Assembly: GCF_030332225.1 (NCBI RefSeq)
Contig: NZ_JAOWIF010000028.1
Coordinates: 434,001-498,000, forward strand
Direction of reading: 5' to 3'
Source: Citrobacter sp. Cu233
GTDB taxonomy: Bacteria; Pseudomonadota; Gammaproteobacteria; Enterobacterales; Enterobacteriaceae
DNA: 64,000 nt
Below, in pieces: positions 19,640-28,263 of this stretch. How positions within the stretch are numbered: position 1 is the first letter of the stretch; every line of letters begins with the position of its first letter. The position numbers were made by a program, and so were the translations under genes. Below the pieces are notes generated by a model. That model made no database searches and was not told the origin of the DNA. It saw nothing but the letters and a program-made list of their open reading frames with translations.

Positions 19640-20875
19640 ATGGAATTTACCGCCGGACTGATGCCGCTTGAAACGGCTCTCTCTCAGATGCTTTCGCGTA
19701 TTACCCCACTTACCGCCGTCGAAACGCTGCCACTGGTTCAATGCTTTGGTCGCATTCTGGCGACCGACATCGTCTCTCCCATTGATGTTCCAGGATTCGA
19801 TAACTCGGCAATGGATGGTTATGCGGTGCGTTTGGCCGATCTGCAATCCGGCCAGCCGCTCTCCGTTGCCGGTAAAGCTTATGCCGGTCAGCCTTTCCAT
19901 GGTGAATGGCCTGCGGGAACCTGCATTAGAATTATGACGGGCGCCCCGGTACCGACCAGTTGTGAAGCCGTCGTCATGCAAGAACAGACAGAACAAACTG
20001 ACGACGGTATTCGTTTTACCGCCGACGTCCGCAGCGGACAAAATATTCGTCTGCGCGGTGAAGACATTGCCAACGGCGCGGTGGTTTTTCCGGCAGGAAC
20101 ACGTCTGACAACCGCAGAACTTCCGGTACTGGCCTCGCTGGGTATTGCGCAGGCACAGGTTGTGCGTAAAGTCCGCGTGGCGTTGTTCTCCACCGGTGAT
20201 GAACTGCAACTACCTGGTCAGCCGCTGGGCGACGGGCAGATTTACGATACCAATCGCCTGACCGTGCATCTGATGCTGCAACAGTTGGGCTGTGAAGTCA
20301 TCAACTTAGGGATTATTCGCGATGATCCTAACGCCCTGCGCGCGGCGTTTATCGAAGCCGACAGCCAGGCCGATGTTGTCATCAGCTCCGGTGGCGTGTC
20401 GGTGGGTGAAGCAGATTACACCAAAACCATTCTGGAAGAGCTGGGAGAAATCGCCTTCTGGAAATTGGCCATCAAACCTGGTAAACCGTTCGCTTTCGGT
20501 AAACTGAGCAACAGCTGGTTTTGCGGCCTGCCTGGAAACCCGGTCTCCGCGGCCCTCACGTTCTATCAACTGGTACAACCGTTACTGGCGAAACTCAGCG
20601 GTAACACCGCCTGCGGACTGCCACCACGCCAGCGCGTGCGCACGGCATCTCGTCTGAAGAAAACGCCAGGCCGTCTGGATTTTCAGCGCGGTGTATTGCA
20701 GCGTAATGCGCAAGGCGAACTGGAAGTCACCACCACGGGACACCAGGGGTCGCATATTTTCAGTTCTTTTAGCCTCGGTAACTGCTTTATCGTGCTGGAG
20801 CGCGATCGCGGTAACGTCGAAGCAGGAGAATGGGTTGAGGTCGAGCCGTTTAACGCCCTGTTTGGAGGCCTGTAA
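19640..20875 (+). CDS. moeA: Molybdopterin molybdenumtransferase MoeA
   Basis: A 411-residue enzyme that inserts molybdate into adenylylated molybdopterin, the last step of Moco synthesis. Visible segments: [16 protein letters not shown] (domain I/II), [22 protein letters not shown] and [14 protein letters not shown] (MoCF_biosynth domain) and the C-terminal domain IV. The ATG at 19640 follows CAGGAGTC and aligns with E. coli MEFTTGL; the longer frame is rejected. The stop overlaps the moeB start by one base (TAATG), implying translational coupling. Confidence 0.96.
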   Translation: MEFTAGLMPLETALSQMLSRITPLTAVETLPLVQCFGRILATDIVSPIDVPGFDNSAMDGYAVRLADLQSGQPLSVAGKAYAGQPFHGEWPAGTCIRIMTGAPVPTSCEAVVMQEQTEQTDDGIRFTADVRSGQNIRLRGEDIANGAVVFPAGTRLTTAELPVLASLGIAQAQVVRKVRVALFSTGDELQLPGQPLGDGQIYDTNRLTVHLMLQQLGCEVINLGIIRDDPNALRAAFIEADSQADVVISSGGVSVGEADYTKTILEELGEIAFWKLAIKPGKPFAFGKLSNSWFCGLPGNPVSAALTFYQLVQPLLAKLSGNTACGLPPRQRVRTASRLKKTPGRLDFQRGVLQRNAQGELEVTTTGHQGSHIFSSFSLGNCFIVLERDRGNVEAGEWVEVEPFNALFGGL

Positions 20876-21624
20876 TGGCGGAACTCAGCGACCAGGAGAT
20901 GATGCGCTATAACCGGCAAATCATTCTGCGCGGCTTCGATTTTGAAGGTCAGGAAGCGCTCAAGGAAGCGCGGGTACTGATCGTGGGTCTGGGTGGGCTT
21001 GGTTGTGCTGCCACCCAGTATCTGGCGGGTGCTGGCGTCGGGCAGTTAACCCTGCTCGACTTTGACACCGTGTCCGTCTCAAACCTGCAACGCCAGACGC
21101 TGCATAGTGACGCAACCGTTGGTCAACCAAAAGTAGAATCGGCACGCGACGCACTGGCGCGGATTAATCCTTATATAACCATTACGCCGGTGAATGCGCT
21201 TCTCGACGATACCGCGATTCATGCGCTGATCGCTGAACATGATTTGGTTCTTGACTGCACCGATAATGTCAGTATCCGTAATCAGCTTAATGCCGGCTGC
21301 TTCGCCGCAAAAATTCCACTGGTTTCCGGCGCGGCAATCCGCATGGAAGGACAAATTACAGTCTTCACATACCAGGAGGGTGAGCCCTGCTATCGCTGCC
21401 TGAGTCGCCTGTTCGGTGAAAATGCCCTGACCTGTGTAGAAGCCGGTGTAATGGCTCCGCTCATTGGCGTGATAGGTTCACTTCAGGCGATGGAAGCCAT
21501 TAAGCTGCTGGCAAACTACGGTAAACCGGCATCCGGTAAAATCGTGATGTATGACGCCATGACCTGTCAGTTTCGGGAAATGAAGCTAATGCGTAATCCG
21601 GGATGTGAGGTTTGTAGTCGGTAA
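20875..21624 (+). CDS. moeB: Molybdopterin-synthase adenylyltransferase MoeB
   Basis: A 249-residue E1-like (ThiF/HesA) enzyme that adenylates the C-terminal Gly of MoaD during molybdopterin synthesis. The ATP-binding loop is GLGGLGCAATQYLAGAG; zinc-binding Cys pairs are at CYRC and CEVC (the latter six residues from the C-terminus). It overlaps moeA by one base and is the second gene of moeAB. Confidence 0.96.
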   Translation: MAELSDQEMMRYNRQIILRGFDFEGQEALKEARVLIVGLGGLGCAATQYLAGAGVGQLTLLDFDTVSVSNLQRQTLHSDATVGQPKVESARDALARINPYITITPVNALLDDTAIHALIAEHDLVLDCTDNVSIRNQLNAGCFAAKIPLVSGAAIRMEGQITVFTYQEGEPCYRCLSRLFGENALTCVEAGVMAPLIGVIGSLQAMEAIKLLANYGKPASGKIVMYDAMTCQFREMKLMRNPGCEVCSR

Positions 21625-21631
21625 AAAAGTC

Positions 21632-21706
21632 GGGTGACGGCTTCGCCTTGCCCGACCTACAACGGCCAGAACGCAGGCCGGGCAAGCGTTAGCGCCACCC
21701 GGCAAC
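21632..21706. repeat. Inverted GC-rich repeat between moeB and fsaA
   Basis: Two hairpin units containing GGGTGACGGCTTCGCC/TTGCCCGACC and GGCCGGGCAAGCGTTAGCGCCACCCGG, arranged as an inverted pair between the convergent genes. It resembles a REP-derived BIME but diverges from the consensus; it may also terminate both transcripts. Confidence 0.6.
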
Positions 21707-21710
21707 AGCA

Positions 21711-22373
21711 TCAGATCGACGTCCGCCCAAACGCATTCTGCCAGTCGTGTTCAAACTTCGCCACGGCAGCATCAACGGCCGGGGAACTAATCAGCTGCTG
21801 TGCAACATCCAGCGGCAGCGTAATGGCTTCACAGCCTGCCAGCAGGCAGTCCAGCGCCTGGCGTGGGGTTTTGAAACTGGCTGCCAGTACTTTGGCGTGC
21901 GGAGCATGCATTTTTAATAAATTCTGCAGATCGGTCACTGTCTGGATGCCATCGCCGCCCTGGGCATCCACGCGGTTAACGTATGGCGCAATGTATTCCG
22001 CCCCTGCCAGCGCCGCCAGCAGTCCCTGTGCTGCACCGTATACCGCCGTCCCCAATGTCGGGATACCCTCTTCCTGCAGTTGCTTAATCGCCGCCAGACC
22101 TTCTGCTGTGACCGGTACTTTCACCACAATATCCGGAATGATTGCCCGTAATTTACGCGCGTCGCTGACCATCCCTTCGGCGGTCGTCGCCATCACCTGC
22201 GCAAACAGACGACCTTGTCCCCCCAGCGCTTCCTGCAATTGCGGCAGTAACACTTCCAGCGTCTTTTTACCTGCCGCCACAATGCTTGGGTTAGTGGTCA
22301 CCCCTGCCAGCGGAAAAACACGCGCCAGAGCTTTTACCGCATCAACATCAGATGTATCTAAATAGAGTTCCAT
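21711..22373 (-). CDS. fsaA: Fructose-6-phosphate aldolase FsaA
   Basis: A 220-residue transaldolase-family class I aldolase. Catalytic Lys85 lies in [12 protein letters not shown]; the N-terminal [14 protein letters not shown] and [16 protein letters not shown] segments are those of FsaA. It cleaves fructose 6-phosphate, or related 1-deoxy analogues, into dihydroxyacetone or hydroxyacetone plus glyceraldehyde 3-phosphate. It is transcribed divergently from the glycyl-radical pair ybiY-ybiW. From memory, recent work on E. coli places it after YbiW in breakdown of 1,5-anhydroglucitol 6-phosphate, which would explain the pairing. Confidence 0.96.
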   Translation of the reverse strand: MELYLDTSDVDAVKALARVFPLAGVTTNPSIVAAGKKTLEVLLPQLQEALGGQGRLFAQVMATTAEGMVSDARKLRAIIPDIVVKVPVTAEGLAAIKQLQEEGIPTLGTAVYGAAQGLLAALAGAEYIAPYVNRVDAQGGDGIQTVTDLQNLLKMHAPHAKVLAASFKTPRQALDCLLAGCEAITLPLDVAQQLISSPAVDAAVAKFEHDWQNAFGRTSI

Positions 22374-22436
22374 AACCTGTCCTCAAACGAATAATTAGCA
22401 TGAATTAAAGGTAGCACGACGAAACCGCGCGGTTAG

Positions 22437-22491
22437 TTGACGCACGTCAATATAACTTTCATTCGAAAGTAATTTAATCTTTATACGAAAG
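22437..22491. promoter_or_regulatory. fsaA-ybiY regulatory region: FNR-like site and paired palindromes
   Basis: Positions 22437-22450 read TTGACGCACGTCAA, close to the FNR consensus TTGATnnnnATCAA. Just downstream, ACTTTCATTCGAAAGT (22455-22470) is a near-perfect palindrome, and CTTTATACGAAAG (22479-22491) repeats its half-sites about 22 bases further, two helical turns away. The same palindrome recurs before ybiV and ybiU. Anaerobic control would suit an oxygen-sensitive glycyl-radical enzyme; the palindrome-binding protein is unidentified. Confidence 0.5.
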
Positions 22492-22505
22492 CAGAGAGGC
22501 CGCTT

Positions 22506-23405
22506 ATGATTTTCAATATCCAGCGTTATTCCACCCACGATGGTCCCGGTATCCGTACCGTGGTGTTCCTTAAGGGATGCTCCCTGGGCTGTCGCTGGTG
22601 CCAGAACCCGGAGAGTCGTGCCCGTACACGGGATCTGCTGTACGACGCGCGTCTGTGTCTGGACGGCTGCGACCTGTGTGCTCAGGCTGCACCTGACGTT
22701 ATTGAGCGAGCGCTGAACGGCCTGCTTATTCATCGCGAAAAACTGACCGATGAGACTCTCACCGCGCTGACCCACTGCTGCCCGACCCAGGCGCTGACCG
22801 TCTGCGGCGAAGTCAAAAGTGTGGAAGACATTATGGCGACCGTCCTGCGTGATAAACCGTTTTACGACCGCAGCGGTGGCGGGGTAACGCTTTCCGGCGG
22901 TGAACCGTTTATGCAGCCGGAGCTGGCTGCGGCGTTGTTCAAAGCCAGCCACGATGCGGGCATTCATACTGCGGTCGAAACCTGCCTGCACGTGCCGTGG
23001 AAGTATATTGAACCTTCGTTAGCGAACATCGATCTGTTTCTTGCCGATTTAAAACACGTCGCTGATGCGCCGTTTAAGCAGTGGACCGATGGCAACGCCG
23101 CTCGCGTGCTGGAAAATCTAAAAAAACTGGCTGCCGCAGGTAAAAAAATGATTATCCGCGTACCGCTGATTCAGGGATTCAATGCCAACGCGGCCGATAT
23201 TCAGGCCATTACCGATTTTGCTGCCGACGAACTGCACGTCGATGAGATCCATTTTTTGCCCTATCACACGTTGGGCATCAACAAATACCTCTTACTCAAT
23301 CAACCCTACAACGCCCCGGAAAAACCGCTTGATGCGCCTGCGCTGCTCGAATTTGCCCAGCAGTACGCCAGCCTTAAAGGTTTAACCGCGACCCTACGAG
23401 GATAA
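22506..23405 (+). CDS. ybiY: Glycyl-radical enzyme activase YbiY (PflE)
   Basis: A 299-residue radical SAM activase that installs the glycyl radical on its partner. The SAM cluster motif is CSLGCRWC; an inserted ferredoxin-like segment with further Cys residues ([15 protein letters not shown]) is typical of GRE activases outside the PflA group. [17 protein letters not shown] is the SAM-binding region. The gene precedes ybiW by five bases, so the pair is one transcription unit. In E. coli it is called pflE, but the pyruvate formate-lyase link was only by similarity. Confidence 0.94.
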   Translation: MIFNIQRYSTHDGPGIRTVVFLKGCSLGCRWCQNPESRARTRDLLYDARLCLDGCDLCAQAAPDVIERALNGLLIHREKLTDETLTALTHCCPTQALTVCGEVKSVEDIMATVLRDKPFYDRSGGGVTLSGGEPFMQPELAAALFKASHDAGIHTAVETCLHVPWKYIEPSLANIDLFLADLKHVADAPFKQWTDGNAARVLENLKKLAAAGKKMIIRVPLIQGFNANAADIQAITDFAADELHVDEIHFLPYHTLGINKYLLLNQPYNAPEKPLDAPALLEFAQQYASLKGLTATLRG

Positions 23406-23410
23406 CCGCC

Positions 23411-25843
23411 ATGACGACTCTGAAACTGGACACACTCAGCGACCGTACTAAAGCGCATAAAACGGCCCTGATCCACATTGTGAAGCCGCCGGTTTGTACC
23501 GAACGCGCCCAGCACTATACCGAGATGTATCAGCAACATCTGGACAAACCCATCCCGGTACGTCGTGCGCTGGCACTGGCGCATCATCTGGCGGAACGTA
23601 CCATCTGGATTAAACACGATGAGTTGATTATCGGTAACCAGGCGAGTGAAGTACGCGCCGCACCGATCTTCCCGGAATATACCGTGTCGTGGATTGAAAA
23701 AGAGATCGACGATTTGGCCGACCGTCCTGGTGCAGGCTTTGCGGTCAGCGAAGAGAATAAGCGCGTACTGCATGAAATATGCCCGTGGTGGCGTGGCCAG
23801 ACCGTGCAGGATCGCTGCTACGGCATGTTTACCGACGAACAAAAAGGCCTGCTGGAAACCGGCATCATCAAAGCCGAAGGCAATATGACCTCCGGGGATG
23901 CACACCTGGCGGTGAACTTCCCGCTGCTGCTGGAAAAAGGGATTGATGGTCTGCGCCACAAAGTCGATGAACGTCGTTCCCGCATTAACCTGACCTGCCT
24001 GGAAGATCTCCATGGCGATCAGTTCCTGAAAGCGATTGATATTGTGCTGGATGCCGTCAGCCTGCATATCGAACGTTTCGCCAGCCTGGCGCGTAAAATG
24101 GCGGCGACTGAAACCCGTGCAAGCCGTCGCGATGAGCTGCTGGCAATAGCGAAGAACTGTGAGGTGATTGCCCACGAACCGCCAACAACCTTCTGGCAGG
24201 CGCTGCAATTGTGCTACTTCATTCAGTTGATCCTGCAGATCGAATCGAACGGTCACTCGGTGTCGTTTGGCCGCATGGACCAGTATCTCTACCCGTTCTA
24301 TCGCCGCGACGTGGAGCTGAACCAGAGTCTCGACCGCGAGCACGCCATTGAGTTGCTGCACAGCTGCTGGCTGAAGCTGCTGGAAGTGAACAAAATCCGC
24401 TCCGGTTCCCACTCGAAAGCCTCGGCTGGCAGCCCGTTGTATCAGAACGTCACTATCGGCGGTCAGAATCTGGTCAATGGTCTGGCGGTGGATGCCGTCA
24501 ATCCACTGTCCTATGCCATTCTGGAGTCCTGCGGCCGCCTGCGTTCGACGCAACCCAATCTGAGCGTGCGTTATCACGCGGGGATGAGTAATGATTTTCT
24601 TGACGCCTGCGTGCAGGTCATCCGTTGCGGCTTTGGCATGCCGGCATTCAATAACGATGAAATCGTTATCCCGGAATTTATCAAACTCGGCATTGAACCC
24701 GAAGATGCCTACGACTATGCGGCCATCGGCTGCATCGAAACTGCCGTGGGAGGCAAATGGGGCTACCGCTGCACGGGCATGAGCTTTATTAACTTTGCCC
24801 GCGTGATACTGGCCGCGCTGGAAGGTGGACGCGATGCCACCAGCGGTAAAGTATTCCTGCCGCAGGAAAAAGCGCTCTCAGCCGGTAATTTCAATAAGTT
24901 CGATGAAGTAATGGACGCCTGGGATACACAAATCCGCTACTACACGCGTAAATCTATTGAGATTGAATATGTGGTCGATACCATGCTGGAAGAAAACGTC
25001 CATGACATTCTGTGTTCCGCACTGGTAGACGATTGTATTGAGCGCGCGAAAAGCATTAAGCAAGGTGGCGCAAAATATGACTGGGTATCCGGTTTGCAGG
25101 TCGGCATTGCTAACCTTGGTAACAGTCTGGCAGCAGTGAAAAAACTGGTCTTCGATCAGGGTGTTATCGGTCAGCAACAGCTGGCGGCTGCGCTGGCGGA
25201 TGACTTCGAAGGCCTCACTCATGAACAGTTGCGCCAGCGTCTGATCAACGGCGCACCGAAATACGGTAACGATGATGACAGCGTCGACACCCTGCTGGCC
25301 CGTGCCTATCAGACCTATATCGATGAGCTGAAGCAGTATCATAACCCGCGTTACGGTCGCGGCCCGGTTGGCGGCAACTACTATGCAGGGACCTCTTCCA
25401 TCTCCGCAAACGTGCCGTTTGGTGCCGCTACGATGGCAACGCCGGATGGTCGTAAAGCACATACACCGCTGGCTGAAGGTGCAAGCCCGGCTTCCGGTAC
25501 TGACCACCTCGGCCCAACGGCAGTCATTGGCTCGGTGGGGAAACTGCCCACGGGGTCGATTCTCGGCGGCGTATTGCTCAATCAGAAACTGAATCCGGCT
25601 ACGCTGGAAAATGAGTCTGATAAACAGAAGCTGATTTTCCTACTGCGGACCTTCTTTGAAGAGCACAAAGGCTGGCATATTCAGTACAACATCGTGTCCC
25701 GTGAAACGCTGCTGGACGCGAAAAAACACCCGGATCAGTACCGTGACCTGGTCGTTCGTGTCGCAGGCTATTCTGCTTTCTTCACTGCGCTGTCTCCTGA
25801 CGCCCAGGACGACATTATCGCCCGTACTGAACACATGCTGTAA
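23411..25843 (+). CDS. ybiW: Glycyl-radical enzyme YbiW (PflF)
   Basis: An 810-residue glycyl-radical enzyme. The radical site is in VVRVAGYSAFFTALSP near the C-terminus (about residue 786) and the catalytic Cys is in AAIGCIETA (about residue 440). A single Cys here, with Glu two residues on (GCIE), is the pattern of dehydratase/eliminase-type GREs, not pyruvate formate-lyase, which has two adjacent Cys. I recall, without being able to check, that E. coli YbiW has been reported as a 1,5-anhydroglucitol-6-phosphate lyase feeding FsaA. Glycerol or propanediol dehydratase-like activity is the alternative. Oxygen-sensitive, so used anaerobically. Confidence 0.94.
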   Translation: MTTLKLDTLSDRTKAHKTALIHIVKPPVCTERAQHYTEMYQQHLDKPIPVRRALALAHHLAERTIWIKHDELIIGNQASEVRAAPIFPEYTVSWIEKEIDDLADRPGAGFAVSEENKRVLHEICPWWRGQTVQDRCYGMFTDEQKGLLETGIIKAEGNMTSGDAHLAVNFPLLLEKGIDGLRHKVDERRSRINLTCLEDLHGDQFLKAIDIVLDAVSLHIERFASLARKMAATETRASRRDELLAIAKNCEVIAHEPPTTFWQALQLCYFIQLILQIESNGHSVSFGRMDQYLYPFYRRDVELNQSLDREHAIELLHSCWLKLLEVNKIRSGSHSKASAGSPLYQNVTIGGQNLVNGLAVDAVNPLSYAILESCGRLRSTQPNLSVRYHAGMSNDFLDACVQVIRCGFGMPAFNNDEIVIPEFIKLGIEPEDAYDYAAIGCIETAVGGKWGYRCTGMSFINFARVILAALEGGRDATSGKVFLPQEKALSAGNFNKFDEVMDAWDTQIRYYTRKSIEIEYVVDTMLEENVHDILCSALVDDCIERAKSIKQGGAKYDWVSGLQVGIANLGNSLAAVKKLVFDQGVIGQQQLAAALADDFEGLTHEQLRQRLINGAPKYGNDDDSVDTLLARAYQTYIDELKQYHNPRYGRGPVGGNYYAGTSSISANVPFGAATMATPDGRKAHTPLAEGASPASGTDHLGPTAVIGSVGKLPTGSILGGVLLNQKLNPATLENESDKQKLIFLLRTFFEEHKGWHIQYNIVSRETLLDAKKHPDQYRDLVVRVAGYSAFFTALSPDAQDDIIARTEHML

Positions 25844-25849
25844 TCCCAT

Positions 25850-25882
25850 TGCCCGGGGGCATTTTCGCCTGCCGGGCATTTT
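25850..25882 (+). terminator. Terminator after ybiW
   Basis: TGCCCGG (25850-25856) pairs with CCGGGCA (about 25872-25878), with an inner GGGC/GCC pairing, followed by TTTTAG. It ends the ybiYW transcript just before the ybiV control region. Confidence 0.65.
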
Positions 25883-25884
25883 AG

Positions 25885-25918
25885 TTTCGAATGAAATAAA
25901 TTTGTGCTTCAGGTCACA
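25885..25918 (+). promoter_or_regulatory. ybiV operator and CRP-like site
   Basis: TTTCGAATGAAA (25885-25896) is the same palindrome as before ybiY, read on the opposite strand. It is followed by TGTGCTTCAGGTCACA (25903-25918), which matches the CRP consensus TGTGAnnnnnnTCACA at all but one position. Together they suggest that ybiV is controlled by carbon status and by the unknown regulator shared with ybiY and ybiU. Confidence 0.55.
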
Positions 25919-25964
25919 TTGTTATTAGAATGTTTCTGGTCGCAGTTATGAGCCAGGAGCAAGT

Positions 25965-26780
25965 ATGACCATCAACGTTATCGTCACAGATATGGACGGA
26001 ACGTTTCTCGACGACGCCAAAAAGTACGATCGAGTACGATTTATGGCGCAGTATCAGGAACTGAAAAAACGCAACATTGAATTTGTCGTGGCCAGCGGTA
26101 ACCAGTATTACCAGCTCATCTCCTTTTTCCCGGAACTCAAAGATGAGATCTCTTTTGTCGCCGAGAACGGTGCATTGGTGTTTGAGCATGGTAAACAGCT
26201 CTTTCACGGCGAACTGACTCGCCACGAATCGCAAATTGTGATTGGTGAACTGTTAAAAGATCGGCAACTTAACTTCGTAGCTTGTGGTCTGCAAAGCGCC
26301 TATGTCAGTGAAAACGCCCCGGAATCTTTTGTGGCGTTGATGTCGAAACACTATCACCGACTGAAGCCAGTTAAAGATTATCAGGACATTGATGATGTGC
26401 TGTTCAAATTCTCGCTGAATCTGCCTGACCAGCAAATCCCGCTGGTTATCGATCACCTGCATACTGCTCTCGACGGTATTATGAAACCCGTCACCAGCGG
26501 CTTTGGGTTTATCGATCTGATTATTCCAGGTTTACATAAAGCCAATGGTATCAGCCGTCTGCTAAAACGCTGGAACCTGTCACCACAAAACGTCGTCGCC
26601 ATCGGCGACAGTGGCAACGATGCGGAAATGTTGAAAATGGCGCACTACTCTTTTGCCATGGCTAATGCAGCCGGGAACATCAAATTTATTGCCCGCTATC
26701 AGACCGACGATAATAACCATCAAGGTGCACTGAACGTGATTCAGGCCGTGCTGGATAACACCTCCCCTTTCAACGCCTGA
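25965..26780 (+). CDS. ybiV: Sugar phosphatase YbiV (HAD, Cof type)
   Basis: A 271-residue class IIB HAD phosphatase. Motif I is DMDGTFLDD (nucleophile and acid/base Asp), motif II is VVASGN, motif III a Lys near GFGFIDL/HKANG, and motif [13 protein letters not shown]. coli YbiV hydrolyses sugar phosphates such as fructose 1-phosphate, ribose 5-phosphate and glucose 6-phosphate in vitro (family knowledge). The start follows CCAGGAGCAAGT. It lies next to ybiW and shares an operator-like palindrome with it, so it may relieve phosphosugar stress during use of that pathway. YbjI at the window start is its relative. Confidence 0.95.
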   Translation: MTINVIVTDMDGTFLDDAKKYDRVRFMAQYQELKKRNIEFVVASGNQYYQLISFFPELKDEISFVAENGALVFEHGKQLFHGELTRHESQIVIGELLKDRQLNFVACGLQSAYVSENAPESFVALMSKHYHRLKPVKDYQDIDDVLFKFSLNLPDQQIPLVIDHLHTALDGIMKPVTSGFGFIDLIIPGLHKANGISRLLKRWNLSPQNVVAIGDSGNDAEMLKMAHYSFAMANAAGNIKFIARYQTDDNNHQGALNVIQAVLDNTSPFNA

Positions 26781-26788
26781 TCCTGCCG

Positions 26789-26810
26789 ACCGGAGTACCT
26801 GCTCCGGTTC
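26789..26810 (+). terminator. Terminator after ybiV
   Basis: Perfect 7-bp stem ACCGGAG/CTCCGGT (26789-26795 and 26802-26808) followed by TCTCACCGTTTTT, nine bases after the ybiV stop. Confidence 0.6.
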
Positions 26811-26898
26811 TCACCGTTTTTGCATTCCGTGCACGCCATCAAGTTTTTAAACTTGCATTAACTTATTTTTAACTTATATTGCACTTGTAAGTTAAATT

Positions 26899-26916
26899 AG
26901 TTTCAAATGAAAGTTA
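26899..26916 (+). promoter_or_regulatory. ybiU operator-like palindrome
   Basis: AGTTTCAAATGAAAGTTA, whose core TTTCAAATGAAA (26901-26912) matches the palindrome before ybiY (15 of 18 bases when read on the other strand). It ends 12 bases before the ybiU start, so a bound protein would block transcription or the 5' leader. Confidence 0.5.
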
Positions 26917-26928
26917 TGCGAGGTGGTT

Positions 26929-28191
26929 ATGGCTTTTACTTTTACCAGCGACACGTTACCTGCCGATCACAAAGCAGCGATCCGTCAGATGAAACAGGAA
27001 TTGCGGACACAGCCTGGCGACGTCCAGCAAATCTTCAGTCAGCTCAGCGATACCATTGCCAGCCGTGTGGCGGAGATCAACGCGCTCAAAGCGCAAGGTT
27101 CTGCGGTCTGGCCGGTATTATCTTATGCCGATATCAAAGCGGGCCGTGTGAGCACAGAGCAGCGGGAAGAGATTAAACGTCGCGGATGCGCAGTCATTAA
27201 AGGCCATTTCCCCCGCGAGCAGGCGCTGGCATGGGATCAGTCGATGCTGGATTACCTGGATCGCAACCACTTTGACGACGTCTACAAAGGACCGGGAGAT
27301 AATTTCTTCGGTACCCTGAGCGCATCGCGTCCAGAGATCTATCCAATCTACTGGTCACAGGCGCAAATGCAGGCCCGTCAGAGTGAGGAGATGGCGAATG
27401 CCCAGTCCTTTCTCAATCGCTTATGGACGTTTGAAAGTGACGGTAAGCAGTGGTTTAACCCGGATGTCAGCGTCATTTATCCTGACCGTATTCGCCGCCG
27501 CCCGCCAGGTACCACCTCGAAAGGGCTTGGCGCACACACCGACTCCGGAGCACTGGAGCGCTGGCTGCTTCCGGCTTATCAGCGTGTTTTCGCCAATGTC
27601 TTTAACGGCAAGCTGGCAGAGTACGATCCGTGGCATGCTGCACATCGTACCGATGTTGAAGAGTACACGGTAGATAACACGACGAAGTGCTCAGTGTTTC
27701 GTACTTTCCAGGGTTGGACGGCACTGTCCGATATGCTGCCCGGCCAGGGGCTGCTGCATGTTGTTCCTATTCCGGAAGCAATGGCCTATGTGCTGTTGCG
27801 TCCCTTGCTGGACGATGTTCCGGATGATGAACTGTGCGGCGTCGCGCCAGGCAGAGTGTTGCCAGTGTCAGAACAGTGGCACCCGTTACTGATGGAGGCG
27901 TTAACCAGCATTCCACAACTGGAGGCTGGAGATTCAGTGTGGTGGCATTGTGATGTCATTCACGCCGTTGCGCCGGTAGAAAATCAACAGGGCTGGGGTA
28001 ATGTGATGTACATCCCTGCCGCACCGATGTGTGAGAAGAATCTGGCCTACGCCCATAACGTGAAGGCTGCTCTGGAAAAAGGCGCATCACCGGGTGATTT
28101 CCCGCGTGAGGATTATGAAACGAACTGGGAAGGCCGCTTTACACTGGAGAATTTGAATATCCACGGTAAGCGTGCACTGGGGATTATCTAA
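26929..28191 (+). CDS. ybiU: Putative Fe(II)/2-oxoglutarate dioxygenase YbiU (DUF1479)
   Basis: A 420-residue cytosolic protein of the DUF1479 family, matching E. coli YbiU end to end. The double-stranded beta-helix metal site is visible as GAHTDSGALERW (His and Asp) with the distal His in CDVIHAVAPVEN. Substrate unknown. The ATG at 26929 follows GAGGT; the GTG two codons earlier is less likely. It is monocistronic with its own operator-like palindrome, shared with ybiY and ybiV, which hints at a role around sugar or sugar-phosphate metabolism. That link is inference. Confidence 0.92.
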   Translation: MAFTFTSDTLPADHKAAIRQMKQELRTQPGDVQQIFSQLSDTIASRVAEINALKAQGSAVWPVLSYADIKAGRVSTEQREEIKRRGCAVIKGHFPREQALAWDQSMLDYLDRNHFDDVYKGPGDNFFGTLSASRPEIYPIYWSQAQMQARQSEEMANAQSFLNRLWTFESDGKQWFNPDVSVIYPDRIRRRPPGTTSKGLGAHTDSGALERWLLPAYQRVFANVFNGKLAEYDPWHAAHRTDVEEYTVDNTTKCSVFRTFQGWTALSDMLPGQGLLHVVPIPEAMAYVLLRPLLDDVPDDELCGVAPGRVLPVSEQWHPLLMEALTSIPQLEAGDSVWWHCDVIHAVAPVENQQGWGNVMYIPAAPMCEKNLAYAHNVKAALEKGASPGDFPREDYETNWEGRFTLENLNIHGKRALGII

Positions 28192-28214
28192 TTTCTAATC
28201 CCCTAAGTATTTCA

Positions 28215-28245
28215 CGTTACAGGTGCAGCCAACACACCTGTAACG
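28215..28245. terminator. Bidirectional hairpin ybiU/ybiT
   Basis: Perfect 11-bp stem CGTTACAGGTG/CACCTGTAACG around a nine-base loop between the convergent ends of ybiU and ybiT; A-run on the plus side (GCGAAAAA) gives a T-run for the minus strand. Confidence 0.65.
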
Positions 28246-28263
28246 CGAAAAATGACGGGAACG

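Noticed and set aside
23306-24577. A 423-codon open frame on the strand opposite ybiW
   Set aside because: It is a mirror of the codon bias of ybiW, resembles no family and has no ribosome site; ybiW itself matches its family throughout.
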